From NCBI RefSeq assembly GCF_031599675.1, contig NZ_CP134223.1, positions 3,162,001-3,226,000 on the forward strand: DNA of 64,000 nt. The letters are read 5' to 3'. Position 1 is the stretch's first letter, and each line of letters starts with the position of its first letter. This DNA comes from Paenibacillus pedocola (GTDB taxonomy: Bacteria; Bacillota; Bacilli; Paenibacillales; Paenibacillaceae). Below the pieces are notes generated by a model that saw only the letters and a list, made by a program, of their open reading frames with translations, did no database searches and was not told where the DNA came from. Shown here one piece after another: positions 1 through 7,705 of the stretch. The translations under genes were made by a program, and so were the position numbers.

Positions 1-369
1 TACGGGAAGGCGCTATTGTTCGGGGACGAGGAGATAAGCCGGAAGATTCTGCTGGCCCGGACACCGAGGGAGCAGAAGGAGCTCGGCAAGAGGGTACGGG
101 GGTTCGTGCATACCGAATGGGAACGCCACTGCAAAACCATCGTCTATGAAGGAAATAAAGAAAAGTTTATTCAGAACCAGGAGCTGCTGCAGTTGCTGTT
201 AGATACCAGAGGTACAACTCTTGTGGAAGCAAGTCCAACAGACCGGATCTGGGGTGTCGGATTAACCGAGGATGATCCGGCCATCCGCAGCAGAAGCACT
301 TGGCGCGGTACAAACTGGCTGGGTGAGGTTCTGACAAAACTGCGGGATGATCTTATTGACGGATCGTAA
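1..369 (+). CDS. NADAR-family protein (YbiA-like), 5' end outside window
   Basis: This is the C-terminal part of a NADAR (DUF1768/YbiA) protein. The frame is open from the first base, and the residues before the TTG at 16 (YGKALLFGDEE) already match the family, so the true start lies upstream. Recognisable pieces are the LGKRVRGF segment, the VYEGNKEKF segment and the family-typical end VEASPTDRIWGVGL followed by WRGTNWLGEVL. Family members cleave N-glycosidic bonds in riboflavin-pathway intermediates, and some remove ADP-ribose from guanine bases. The next gene, 32 bp downstream on the same strand, encodes a PARG-type macrodomain, so this member probably works on ADP-ribose derivatives. The substrate is inference. 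Confidence 0.85.
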   Translation, partial: YGKALLFGDEEISRKILLARTPREQKELGKRVRGFVHTEWERHCKTIVYEGNKEKFIQNQELLQLLLDTRGTTLVEASPTDRIWGVGLTEDDPAIRSRSTWRGTNWLGEVLTKLRDDLIDGS

Positions 370-401
370 CCGGCATCATGATTAGAATGGAGTGAGAACT
401 T

Positions 402-1265
402 ATGAACGCTAAAAGCAATCCAAGAGATAAAAGAGCCGCAATTGCTCAAGAGACTTTGGATATAATTACAAATGGCAGCTATATGAACAGCTCTGGACAG
501 GTGGTAGATATTGCAGAATTCGTCCGGTCGGCAATTGCCGGTTCCCAGCTGTACTCACCGGAGCAGCTGACAACGCTTAACGGGGACATTATTGAGCGTA
601 TCCATCATCAACCGCAGCATAAGACGGTTATTGAGGTCAGCGGTGAAACCACACTGCAGGCAGCGCAGCGGCTTGTAGAACAAGAGGGAATTAAGCACAC
701 AGTGTGTCTTAACTTTGCTTCCGCCAAGAACCCCGGCGGCGGCTTCCTTGGTGGAAGCCAAGCACAGGAGGAGAGCTTAGCCAGAGCTTCTGCCCTTTAT
801 CCCTGCATCTCACAAATGAAAGAAATGTATGACTATAACCGCAGCCGGAAAACCTGCCTGTATTCGCATTACATGATTCATTCACCAGGCGTTCCTGTGT
901 TCAGAGACAGGCAGGACGTCCTGCTCGCCAAACCCTTTGCGGTTTCGATGATTACAGCACCTGCTGTGAACGCTGGGGTGGTTAAGGAGCGGGAACTCCA
1001 TGAGTTACCGCGGATTGCCGAAGTGATGCTGGAACGGATCCGCTATATCCTGACAGTTGCTGCAGTGCATGGCCATTCTGCCGTTGTGCTGGGAGCTTAC
1101 GGCTGTGGTGTATTCCGCAATGACCCTCTTGAGGTTGCCGGGTACTTCCGTCAGGTGCTGATGGAAGAGGGCTACCAGAACCTTTTTGACACAATCGTAT
1201 TTGCTGTTCTGGACCTGTCGCCGCACCAAGGGGTAATCAGTGCCTTCCGGCGGACATTGCTATAA
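402..1265 (+). CDS. Bacterial-type poly(ADP-ribose) glycohydrolase (TIGR02452 macrodomain)
   Basis: The 287-aa protein has the usual length of microbial PARG (DUF2263/TIGR02452). The catalytic loop is visible: a triple Gly at residues 112-114 (NPGGGFLGGS) followed by Q122-E123-E124, where the second Glu is the expected catalytic residue. A helical N-terminal cap of about 100 residues (RDKRAAIAQETL onward) precedes the macro fold, as in the family. A later VVLGAYGCGVFRNDP segment is the macrodomain diphosphate-binding loop. GGAGTGAG at 388-395 supports ATG 402. It should hydrolyse ADP-ribose chains or mono-ADP-ribose in the cytoplasm. The preceding NADAR gene suggests a two-gene ADP-ribose removal unit. 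Confidence 0.9.
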   Translation: MNAKSNPRDKRAAIAQETLDIITNGSYMNSSGQVVDIAEFVRSAIAGSQLYSPEQLTTLNGDIIERIHHQPQHKTVIEVSGETTLQAAQRLVEQEGIKHTVCLNFASAKNPGGGFLGGSQAQEESLARASALYPCISQMKEMYDYNRSRKTCLYSHYMIHSPGVPVFRDRQDVLLAKPFAVSMITAPAVNAGVVKERELHELPRIAEVMLERIRYILTVAAVHGHSAVVLGAYGCGVFRNDPLEVAGYFRQVLMEEGYQNLFDTIVFAVLDLSPHQGVISAFRRTLL

Positions 1266-1297
1266 TACGTTGAGCAACTTAACGGCTTAATAATAGG

Positions 1298-1444
1298 CTA
1301 ATTAATGATCAGTTTAAAGACCGCCAGTATAAATAAAGCTCCCAGGACGATCCAGCCCAGCGGGTGCCGCGGGTTCAAGGTCCAGCCGAGACCTGATGAT
1401 TTAGGGACAAGGATTGGGGTTTTTGATGGATTTTTACGAAACAT
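1298..1444 (-). CDS. Small membrane protein, 48 aa (DUF5808-like)
   Basis: The ORF has ATG (complement 1442-1444), an AGGAG ribosome binding site 8 nt upstream and a TAG stop. The product has a basic N-terminus (MFRKNPSKTP), a GLGWTLNPRHPLGW segment and one C-terminal transmembrane helix (IVLGALFILAVF). The GWT-x-N...HP-x-GW pattern recalls the short DUF5808 membrane modules, but the assignment comes from memory and is tentative. It is convergent with the PARG gene. The function is unknown. Confidence 0.55.
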   Translation of the reverse strand: MFRKNPSKTPILVPKSSGLGWTLNPRHPLGWIVLGALFILAVFKLIIN

Positions 1445-1537
1445 ATTTTATGCTCCTGTCATTGGGTGATATAGGTTAGAAATACGATGCTATTCTGAGT
1501 ATTCACCAATTTCAATTAAACTGCAATAACTCTCAGA

Positions 1538-1567
1538 CGCAAGAGATGATCTTGCGGTTTTTTTTTA
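1538..1567 (+). terminator. Rho-independent terminator
   Basis: CGCAAGA and TCTTGCG form a perfect 7-bp stem with a 5-nt loop, followed by an uninterrupted run of T. It lies about 270 bp past the PARG stop and before the hemerythrin gene, so it either ends the PARG transcript late or ends a short unannotated transcript. Confidence 0.8.
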
Positions 1568-1705
1568 CGTTATAGCTAATTAAGCTGGTGCAGTTATTTG
1601 CTGAATATTGTCGTGTGATGTTGTTAACAGAACTTTCCTCCGCAAATGTGGAAAATAAAGTATATGTATTTTTGCATAAATTTTTGGAAAAGGGCAAGGT
1701 GAGTT

Positions 1706-2116
1706 ATGATCGATTGGAAGGAATCCTATAACATCGGTGTAGAAAAGATCGATTGCCAGCACAGACAGCTGCTGCTGAAGCTGAATGAATTTTTTGATGC
1801 ATGTACTAACCAGAAGGGCAAAGAGAAGATCGAAGAAACACTGAGGTTCCTTAAGGAATATACGATTGAGCATTTTGGCAGCGAAGAGCAGCTGATGGCA
1901 GATATCGACTTTCCTGAACTTGCCGAGCACCAGAAGACACATGCTGAATTTGTACAGACCGTTCTGGAACTTGAAGAGAGTGTGAAGACCAAGGGAGTAT
2001 CCGTACTGTCGACGATTAAGCTGAACCGTACGCTGACAGACTGGCTCCTGAGCCACATCAGCAAATGCGATCAACTGATCGGGGATTGCATCGCCAGCAA
2101 AAATAAAGCGGTATAA
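1706..2116 (+). CDS. Bacteriohemerythrin
   Basis: This is a 136-aa single-domain hemerythrin. All seven expected di-iron ligands are present at canonical spacing: H19, H56, E60 (HxxxE), H75, H79 (HxxxH), H117 and D122 (HxxxxD). The N-terminal IDWKESYNIGVEKID is typical. These proteins bind O2 reversibly in the cytoplasm and serve in oxygen storage, delivery or sensing. No extra signalling domain is attached. AAGGTGAG just upstream supports ATG 1706. It appears to be a single-gene transcript between two terminators. Confidence 0.95.
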   Translation: MIDWKESYNIGVEKIDCQHRQLLLKLNEFFDACTNQKGKEKIEETLRFLKEYTIEHFGSEEQLMADIDFPELAEHQKTHAEFVQTVLELEESVKTKGVSVLSTIKLNRTLTDWLLSHISKCDQLIGDCIASKNKAV

Positions 2117-2132
2117 CTACATAATGTGAAGC

Positions 2133-2161
2133 GAAGATGCTGTAAGGTATCTTCTTTTTTT
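2133..2161 (+). terminator. Terminator after bacteriohemerythrin
   Basis: GAAGAT and ATCTTC form a stem followed by at least seven T, located 17 bp after the hemerythrin stop codon. Confidence 0.75.
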
Positions 2162-2287
2162 AACCCCATTTTTAGGGCGGACCTAGCTCTGTTGATGTTA
2201 AGCAGAGGCAGAATTTATACCTCGCAAATACTTTGTGCTATGATTTGAAGTAGAACGTATAGAAAAGCTTTAAGCTAAAGGAGTTGG

Positions 2288-3481
2288 ATGATGAGAAATC
2301 TGCGCATGCTCATTTCAGGCACTGTAATGCTGCTGGTATTGGGACTTGTAAACTTCTACATTGGCTATCATCTCTGGGTTCTGCTGGAGAACCTGCTGCC
2401 GGGTATTTCAGAAGGTGTATACTGGACGGTATTCATGGTCATTGCGTTTGCTTATATGATCGGTATGGTGCCGTGGCCGAAGGCTGTAAAGCCAGCCGCC
2501 AGACTATTTAAGGTGGTTGGCTCTTACTATTTGGCCTGTATGGAGTTCGCCGTTATTATGCTGCCGCTGACCGATCTGCTTTACTGGGTGCTGGGTCTGG
2601 CGGGCTTTGAACGGACCGCGTTCACTGCTGAGGCGGGGGTCACACTTACGCTGCTGCTCGCGGTGTTCCTGCTGTGGGGTTCGCGGAATGCCTGGAGCAC
2701 GATCGTGCGAACGCATCCTATCCGGATTGATAAATCCATCGGGACGAGCAGCCCGTTAACTGTTGCTGTTGCGTCGGATCTGCATTTGGGCAATATCGTC
2801 GGTAACCGTCATCTGCGCAAAATGGTAGCCGAAATCAACGGGATGAAGCCGGATATCATTCTTTTGGCCGGGGATGTACTAGATGACAGTATCGAGCCGT
2901 TTATCCGCAACGGAATGATTGAACATCTGAAGCAGCTCAAGGCCCGGCACGGTGTGTTTGCCGTTCTTGGCAACCATGAGTATTACGGAGGTTCTATCGG
3001 TCAATATACCGAGCTCATGGCCCGCAACGGCATCCGCGTGCTGCAGGACGAAGTGGTGGAAACTGCGGGTGTATATATTGTAGGCCGCAAAGACAAAACA
3101 GCGGAGTCCATGGAAGGCGGCAGATTAAGTGTATCTGCACTGCTGGAAGGTCTTGAACTTTCCCGCCCGATTATAATGATGGACCATCAGCCGACAGGAT
3201 TCGATATCGCCGCCAAAGCCGGAGTTGATGTTCTGTTGTCCGGTCACACCCACCGCGGGCAGATTGCACCGAATCACTGGATTACAAAACGGCTGTTTGA
3301 ACTGGACTGGGGTTATCTGCTCAAGGATAAATTGCATGTGGTCGTCTCCTCGGGGTACGGAACCTGGGGACCTCCAATCCGTCTCGCCAGCCGCTCCGAG
3401 CTGATCAAGCTGGAGGTGCTGCTGGAAGGCAGCAAGAGCTACAGTGAAGAACCGCTGTCTGCCAAGACGGTATTGGTCTGA
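2288..3481 (+). CDS. Membrane-anchored metallophosphoesterase (YkuE/YaeI-like)
   Basis: The 397-aa protein has about four hydrophobic segments in the first 135 residues and then a calcineurin-like phosphoesterase domain. Metal-binding motifs are in order: D164-x-H166 (SDLHLGN), G-D196 (LAGDVLDD), G-N229-H230-E, H300 (MMDHQP) and the closing G-H320-T-H322-R. The domain probably hydrolyses phosphoesters such as phospholipids at the membrane; the substrate is inferred only from the YkuE-like organisation. AAAGGAG at 2277-2283 precedes two in-frame ATGs at 2288 and 2291, and the second has the better spacing. A TATGAT hexamer about 40 bp upstream may be the -10. Confidence 0.88.
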   Translation: MMRNLRMLISGTVMLLVLGLVNFYIGYHLWVLLENLLPGISEGVYWTVFMVIAFAYMIGMVPWPKAVKPAARLFKVVGSYYLACMEFAVIMLPLTDLLYWVLGLAGFERTAFTAEAGVTLTLLLAVFLLWGSRNAWSTIVRTHPIRIDKSIGTSSPLTVAVASDLHLGNIVGNRHLRKMVAEINGMKPDIILLAGDVLDDSIEPFIRNGMIEHLKQLKARHGVFAVLGNHEYYGGSIGQYTELMARNGIRVLQDEVVETAGVYIVGRKDKTAESMEGGRLSVSALLEGLELSRPIIMMDHQPTGFDIAAKAGVDVLLSGHTHRGQIAPNHWITKRLFELDWGYLLKDKLHVVVSSGYGTWGPPIRLASRSELIKLEVLLEGSKSYSEEPLSAKTVLV

Positions 3482-3490
3482 AGTCAGCAC

Positions 3491-3525
3491 AACCCCCTGC
3501 ACTCCTTAGTTGAGAGCGGGGGGTT
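3491..3525 (+). terminator. GC-rich hairpin between genes
   Basis: AACCCCC and GGGGGGTT can pair across a 16-20 nt loop just after the phosphoesterase stop. No T-run follows, so it is a weak terminator or an mRNA-end stabiliser. Confidence 0.4.
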
Positions 3526-3549
3526 AACCCTGTTGAAGGAGTGGGAATT

Positions 3550-3795
3550 CTGAAATATATCGAGTTTGGCATCGGAAACCGCTGGTTTGTCCGGACCGAG
3601 ACAGAATTGGCGGATGGAACTGAATTTGAGGTGAAAGGAATCGCCGGTCCGGTAAACCTGCATTCCTTATACATAAGATGTTGGGTAGGAAAAACAGTCT
3701 GGATATTTGACGTCAGATCGGGCTTTAAAAAAATCCGCAAAAACCGGAAAACATTCAAACTGATATTTGGTGTCAGCAGTTACTTGGATGAATAA
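3550..3795 (+). CDS. DUF3977-family protein
   Basis: This small (about 81-aa) protein matches DUF3977, with a KYIEFGIGNRWFVRTETE start and a basic KKIRKNRKTFKLIF segment near the end. The function is unknown. The start is unusual. The Shine-Dalgarno AAGGAG occupies 3536-3541 and overlaps the only nearby GTG (3541), so that GTG cannot be used with this site. The CTG at 3550 has ideal 8-nt spacing and gives the family-typical N-terminus, and ATT 3547 is an alternative. The gene stands between the phosphoesterase and the MarR regulator on the same strand. Confidence 0.75.
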   Translation: MKYIEFGIGNRWFVRTETELADGTEFEVKGIAGPVNLHSLYIRCWVGKTVWIFDVRSGFKKIRKNRKTFKLIFGVSSYLDE

Positions 3796-3831
3796 TCTTT
3801 GACAGCGGGTGAATAAGCGGGTACATTAAAG

Positions 3832-3849
3832 TAGTTAAGGTATTAACTA
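3832..3849. promoter_or_regulatory. MarR-type operator O1
   Basis: TAGTTAAGGTATTAACTA is a perfect 7-bp inverted repeat with a 4-bp spacer, located 17 bp before the marR-family start codon. The same half-sites with the same spacing recur at 4363-4380 before the oxidoreductase gene, which points to autoregulation plus target control by the intervening MarR protein. Confidence 0.75.
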
Positions 3850-3866
3850 ATTGGAGCTGAACCGGA

Positions 3867-4319
3867 ATGATGGACGATTTACAGAAGCTTGTGCTGGAGC
3901 AGCCGTTGCCTACCGAGGCTTTTTTCACCCTGGTGGAGACGACGGCGAATGTTGTAGCTGTCTCGGAAAGATATTGGCAGGCACATGGACTGAATGGAGC
4001 GAGAATCCGGATTCTGGTGGAGATCGCCAAACATGGCGGCAGTATTCTGCCTTCGATTCTTGCAGAGAAAATCGGTGTAACCAAAGCTAATATAAGCTTG
4101 CTGCTCTCACCGCTAGAGAAGGAAGGTTACATCGTAAGAGCTGACCACGCCGAAGACGGCCGCAAGACGGTGATTTCTATCACCGGTGAGGGTCAATCCT
4201 TGCTGCTGGAGCATCTGCCCCACAACCGGCAGGCGGTAGCAGAGCGGATGAACAGACTGGACGAACAGGAGCTTGTTCAGCTGATGTCGCTGCTGCATAA
4301 GCTGAACCGCCCCTTATAG
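3867..4319 (+). CDS. MarR-family transcriptional regulator
   Basis: The 150-aa protein has a central winged helix. Its recognition-helix region reads PSILAEKIGVTKANISLLLSPLEKEGYIVR and is followed by the wing DHAEDGRKTVISIT, the classic D-x-R-DGR-type MarR wing. Helical dimerisation segments flank the domain. It starts at ATG 3867 or 3870, with TTGGAG upstream. It is likely a ligand- or redox-responsive dimeric repressor. Identical palindromic sites before its own gene and before the NmrA-type oxidoreductase indicate that those are its targets. No cysteine-based sensor is obvious, so the inducer is unknown. Confidence 0.9.
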   Translation: MMDDLQKLVLEQPLPTEAFFTLVETTANVVAVSERYWQAHGLNGARIRILVEIAKHGGSILPSILAEKIGVTKANISLLLSPLEKEGYIVRADHAEDGRKTVISITGEGQSLLLEHLPHNRQAVAERMNRLDEQELVQLMSLLHKLNRPL

Positions 4320-4361
4320 ATAGGAGGGAGCGCACTAAGGGAACTGATGTTTTATGTTCAT

Positions 4362-4381
4362 TTAGTTAATAACTTAACTAA
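4362..4381. promoter_or_regulatory. MarR-type operator O2
   Basis: TTAGTTAATAACTTAACTAA is a perfect 8-bp inverted repeat with a 4-bp spacer. It repeats the O1 half-sites upstream of the oxidoreductase gene. The repeat element at 4415-4550 lies between this site and the gene. Confidence 0.75.
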
Positions 4382-4414
4382 TATTGACTGAACTTAAAAA
4401 ACATTTAGGGAAAA

Positions 4415-4550
4415 GTGGCGGAGGAGAATTTTGGAACTGTAGGAGCGGTAGCATCCGCCTTTGTCTTCGGATTTCTGCCGTGAAGGACGGTTAAAATCAA
4501 GAAATCTGAAGACAATAGCGGCCGTAAGTCCAAACATTCTCAGTAGCCAC
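4415..4550 (+). repeat. Dispersed palindromic repeat, copy A (136 bp)
   Basis: This intergenic element has complementary ends (GTGGC...GCCAC) and a strong internal inverted repeat around GTCTTCGGATTTCT / AAGAAATCTGAAGAC. Copies B (14666-14801) and C (40158-40295, opposite strand) share the blocks TTTGGAACTGTAGGAGCG, TCCGCCTTT and AGTCCAAACATTC in the same order. It carries no coding frame. It behaves like a MITE or a BOX/REP-like structured repeat. Confidence 0.8.
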
Positions 4551-4593
4551 GACTAATCCCCTAAAAAAATACAAGTTAGAAGGGAATCCTCTT

Positions 4594-5418
4594 ATGCAAA
4601 TAATGATTACTGGAGCGACGGGACAGCTGGGAGGTTTGATTTTAGAGAATCTGCTGCAGAAGATGCCTGCCGGGCAGATCATCGCTGGTGTGCGTAATCC
4701 TGGTAAAACTTCAGAACTGCATCAACTTGGCCTTGAGACACGGATCGTGGATTACGATGCCCCGGAAACGCTGGATAAAGCTTTTGCTGGTGTTACTAAG
4801 CTGCTGTTAATCTCTAGTTCGAATTCCGATGATCAGGTCCGGCTTGCCCAGCATCTAAGGGTAATTGATGCAGCGCAGAGAGCTGGCGTTGATCATATTC
4901 TCTATACCAGCTTTGCTTTTTCCCAGAAAGGAAATTCTGATAATGTCCATTCCCTTACGGAGCAGGCGGTTCAGGATAGCGGGCTAAGGTATACTTTTTT
5001 GCGTAACGCCCTTTATATTGATTTCGTAAATGTGCTTGATTTGAAGGAAGCGATCCGCAGCGGCGTGCTAACAACACTTCCGGGGAATTGGCGGTTTAAT
5101 GCGGTTTCACGCAGTGATCTGGCCCTGGCGACGGCGGCTATTCTTACACAAAGCGGACAAGAAAATCAAAGCTATGAGTTAACCGCTTCACAGACCTGGA
5201 CCTTTGATGATCTTGCTGGAGCTCTGGCCGGTTTGGCGGGTAAACCTGTAATCCACCGCGAGGATCCCGAAATGCAGCATTGGTTCTATAACTTCCTGTC
5301 AACAATAGACACTGTTTCGACCACTACTGATCTGGAGAGATGGATGGGGCGGAAAGTTACCCCGCTTAAAGAGAGTATATTGCCTTTTATCGGACCACAG
5401 CAGACGCAGACGTTTTAG
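4594..5418 (+). CDS. NmrA-type SDR, NAD(P)H:quinone oxidoreductase-like (QorB family)
   Basis: This is a 274-aa atypical short-chain dehydrogenase. It has an N-terminal Rossmann motif GATGQLGG (residues 7-14), then a VRNP segment that contacts NADP phosphate, and no YxxxK catalytic pair, which is typical of NmrA/QorB/YtfG proteins. These reduce quinones or act as redox sensors. GAAGGG about 10 nt before ATG 4594 serves as the ribosome binding site. A MarR operator about 215 bp upstream links it to the preceding regulator, an arrangement common for quinone-stress genes. The substrate is inferred from the family only. Confidence 0.85.
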   Translation: MQIMITGATGQLGGLILENLLQKMPAGQIIAGVRNPGKTSELHQLGLETRIVDYDAPETLDKAFAGVTKLLLISSSNSDDQVRLAQHLRVIDAAQRAGVDHILYTSFAFSQKGNSDNVHSLTEQAVQDSGLRYTFLRNALYIDFVNVLDLKEAIRSGVLTTLPGNWRFNAVSRSDLALATAAILTQSGQENQSYELTASQTWTFDDLAGALAGLAGKPVIHREDPEMQHWFYNFLSTIDTVSTTTDLERWMGRKVTPLKESILPFIGPQQTQTF

Positions 5419-5585
5419 GATTAATTTGGACTTTTATGCGAAAAACAACGGAATGCAGTTACTTTATCAACACTATTTTGCCAAACGGTCTTTTCTTCAC
5501 CAGTATCTTTACACTCAGTTGTCATCCGGAAGCAATGTTGCTACGATAGAGGACAGCTATATTGGATTATGGGAGTGAGATTCTG

Positions 5586-6263
5586 ATGAAAAAAATTTTG
5601 GTTGCCGATGATGATGTCCATATTCGTACGCTGCTGCGGCATGTGTTGACGAGAGAGGGCTATCTTACGATTGAAGCAGGGGACGGGCGGGAAGCCGTAG
5701 CACTGATGAAGGAGAGCACGGTAGATCTGGCGGTTGTGGATGTAATGATGCCGCAAATGGACGGGCTGGAGCTGTGCCAATACATTAGGGAAACCTACGA
5801 CATTCCGGTTATTCTGTTAACTGCGCGTCAGCAGCTCAGTGATAAGGAACAGGGTTATTTGAGCGGGACGGATGATTATGTGACCAAACCCTTTGAGCCG
5901 GAAGAGCTGCTGTTCCGCATCAAAGCTTTGTTCCGGCGTTATTCTGTAGCATCGGATGATAAAATCCGCCTCAACTCCCTCGTAATTGACCGTAAAAATT
6001 ATGAGATCAGCGACGGAAATGATGTATTGCTGCTGCCGGTCAAAGAGTTCGAGCTTCTGGCACAGCTGGCACAGTATCCGGGACGCCTGTTTTCGCGCAG
6101 CGAACTGATTGAGCTGGTCTGGGGAGCAGATTATGAAGGGGATGAGCGGACGGTGGACGTGCACATTAAGCGTCTGCGTCAACGGTTCGCCGGATATCAG
6201 AATGATTTTATGATCCGGACCGTGCGCGGGATCGGCTATAAAGTGGAAATGGTGAACACATGA
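5586..6263 (+). CDS. hssR: Heme-responsive two-component response regulator HssR
   Basis: This is an OmpR-type regulator of 225 aa. The receiver domain has the acidic pair DDD near residue 9, the phosphoacceptor D52 (VVDVMMP) and the KPF lysine. It is followed by a winged-helix DNA-binding domain. Stretches such as LSGTDDYVTKPF and DYEGDERTVDVHIKRLRQR closely match Staphylococcus HssR as I remember it. ATG 5586 is preferred over 5562 because GGGAGTGAG lies 6 nt upstream. Its stop overlaps the kinase start (ATGA). The linked hrtBA genes and the direct repeat before hrtB support a role in heme-toxicity sensing. Confidence 0.9.
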   Translation: MKKILVADDDVHIRTLLRHVLTREGYLTIEAGDGREAVALMKESTVDLAVVDVMMPQMDGLELCQYIRETYDIPVILLTARQQLSDKEQGYLSGTDDYVTKPFEPEELLFRIKALFRRYSVASDDKIRLNSLVIDRKNYEISDGNDVLLLPVKEFELLAQLAQYPGRLFSRSELIELVWGADYEGDERTVDVHIKRLRQRFAGYQNDFMIRTVRGIGYKVEMVNT

Positions 6264-7636
6264 AATCATTGTATGTTAGAATGTGCCTGCTGTTTTGCTC
6301 CATGATCGTCATGAGCAGCTTTCTCGGCTTTCTTGTATCCAATCTGTATTATCAGGCCAAAATCAAGCCGCAAAACGATGCCAAGCTGACGAAAATGGCT
6401 ATCGGCCTCCAGGGGTTCATCCAGGATCATCCCGATGGAGCGGGGGAATATCTGCTGAGCACAGCCTCACTCGGCTATAAGCTGTATCTGTCCGACGGTC
6501 AAGGTGATGAACGTTTCTACGGTCTGCCTTTCCGTAAAAATGATCTTCCGGAGGAGAAGCTACAGCAGGTACTAGCCGGCAGTATCTACCATGGGGTGGC
6601 GGAATTTCCGAGCAAGGCGTTTATTACCGGTTTTTTTGATAACCAGCTAAGCAATACGATCGGTGTTCCGGTGCAGATGAGCGGACATACGTACGCCCTG
6701 TTTATGCGTCCGGATGCAGAGGTGCAGTTCGGTGAGCTGCGGATCTTTTTTGCTGTGCTGCTCGGTGTCAGTGTCCTGTTCAGCTTATGGTTTGTTGTAG
6801 TTGCCGTACTGCATGTGGTCAAACCGATCACCCGGCTTACAGCGGCTACGCAGCGCATATCGAGCGGAAGATATGATATCCGGCTGAACACGAGGCGCCG
6901 CGATGAAATCGGACAGCTGGCCTCTCACTTTATGATTATGAGCCGGGAGCTGGAGCGGACCAACCGGGCACGGCAGGAGTTTGTCGCCAATGTCTCCCAT
7001 GAGATCGAATCGCCGCTGACCTCCATTCAGGGCTTCGCCCATGCTCTTAAGGATCATGAGCTGCCGGAGGGCCAGCGGCTGGAATATCTCTCGATTATCG
7101 ATCAGGAGAGCCGCCGGCTGTCGATGCTCAGCAAGCAGCTGCTGACGTTGTCTACCCTGGATTATGATGAGAATGCGCTGCATAAGCAAAAGGTGGACCT
7201 GCGGGCACAGCTGCGCCAGGTGGTGCAAATTATGGAATGGCGGCTGACAGAGAAAGAATTGGCTGTACGGCTGCATGTGGAGGATATTACACTGCATGCC
7301 GATTCAAATCTGCTCTATCAGGTGTGGATGAATCTCGTATCCAATGCGGTCAAATATACCCCGCCAGGCGGTACGATTACCCTGTCAGCGGCAGCTACGA
7401 ATGGAATCTGCACGGTCAAGGTAGCTGACACCGGAGAAGGTATTTCCGCCGCAGAGCTGCCGATGATTTTTGACCGGTTCTATAAAGTCGACCGCGCACG
7501 TACCCGTGACAGCAACAGCAGCGGACTAGGCCTTTCGATTGCCCAAAAGATTGTACAGGCACATAATGGGACGATTGAAGTCTCCAGTACGACAGGTGAA
7601 GGCACGACCTTTACTGTTACGCTGCCGTATTTGTAA
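6260..7636 (+). CDS. hssS: Heme sensor histidine kinase HssS
   Basis: The 458-aa membrane kinase has TM1 at about residues 7-27, an extracytoplasmic sensor of about 130 residues and TM2 at about 157-180. These are followed by HAMP, HisKA with phosphorylated H247 (NVSHEIESPLTSIQGF) and HATPase_c with the N box NLVSNAVKYTPPGG, G1 DTGEGIS and G2 SSGLGLSIA. The HEIESPL H-box resembles the HEIQSPL box of known HssS. It is translationally coupled to hssR by a 4-nt overlap. It likely senses membrane heme excess and phosphorylates HssR to induce hrtBA, which lies 70 bp downstream. Confidence 0.88.
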   Translation: MKSLYVRMCLLFCSMIVMSSFLGFLVSNLYYQAKIKPQNDAKLTKMAIGLQGFIQDHPDGAGEYLLSTASLGYKLYLSDGQGDERFYGLPFRKNDLPEEKLQQVLAGSIYHGVAEFPSKAFITGFFDNQLSNTIGVPVQMSGHTYALFMRPDAEVQFGELRIFFAVLLGVSVLFSLWFVVVAVLHVVKPITRLTAATQRISSGRYDIRLNTRRRDEIGQLASHFMIMSRELERTNRARQEFVANVSHEIESPLTSIQGFAHALKDHELPEGQRLEYLSIIDQESRRLSMLSKQLLTLSTLDYDENALHKQKVDLRAQLRQVVQIMEWRLTEKELAVRLHVEDITLHADSNLLYQVWMNLVSNAVKYTPPGGTITLSAAATNGICTVKVADTGEGISAAELPMIFDRFYKVDRARTRDSNSSGLGLSIAQKIVQAHNGTIEVSSTTGEGTTFTVTLPYL

Positions 7637-7642
7637 TTGTTT

Positions 7643-7675
7643 ATTCATACTCCGTTCATTTTCGCCCTCTACACT
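7643..7675 (+). promoter_or_regulatory. Putative HssR direct repeat and hrtBA promoter
   Basis: ATTCAT (7643-7648) and GTTCAT (7654-7659) are direct repeats with an 11-bp period. They overlap the -35 position of a possible -10 TACACT at 7670-7675. The known HssR site before staphylococcal hrtAB is also a direct repeat with a GTTCAT core, so this is the likely activation site for hrtBA. Confidence 0.6.
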
Positions 7676-7705
7676 GTATCCATACAGAGATGAGGGAGTG
7701 GTAAT

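Noticed and set aside
1580..2074. Long minus-strand frames opposite the hemerythrin gene
   Set aside because: They are out of frame with any recognisable family and lie entirely over a gene with all seven iron ligands.
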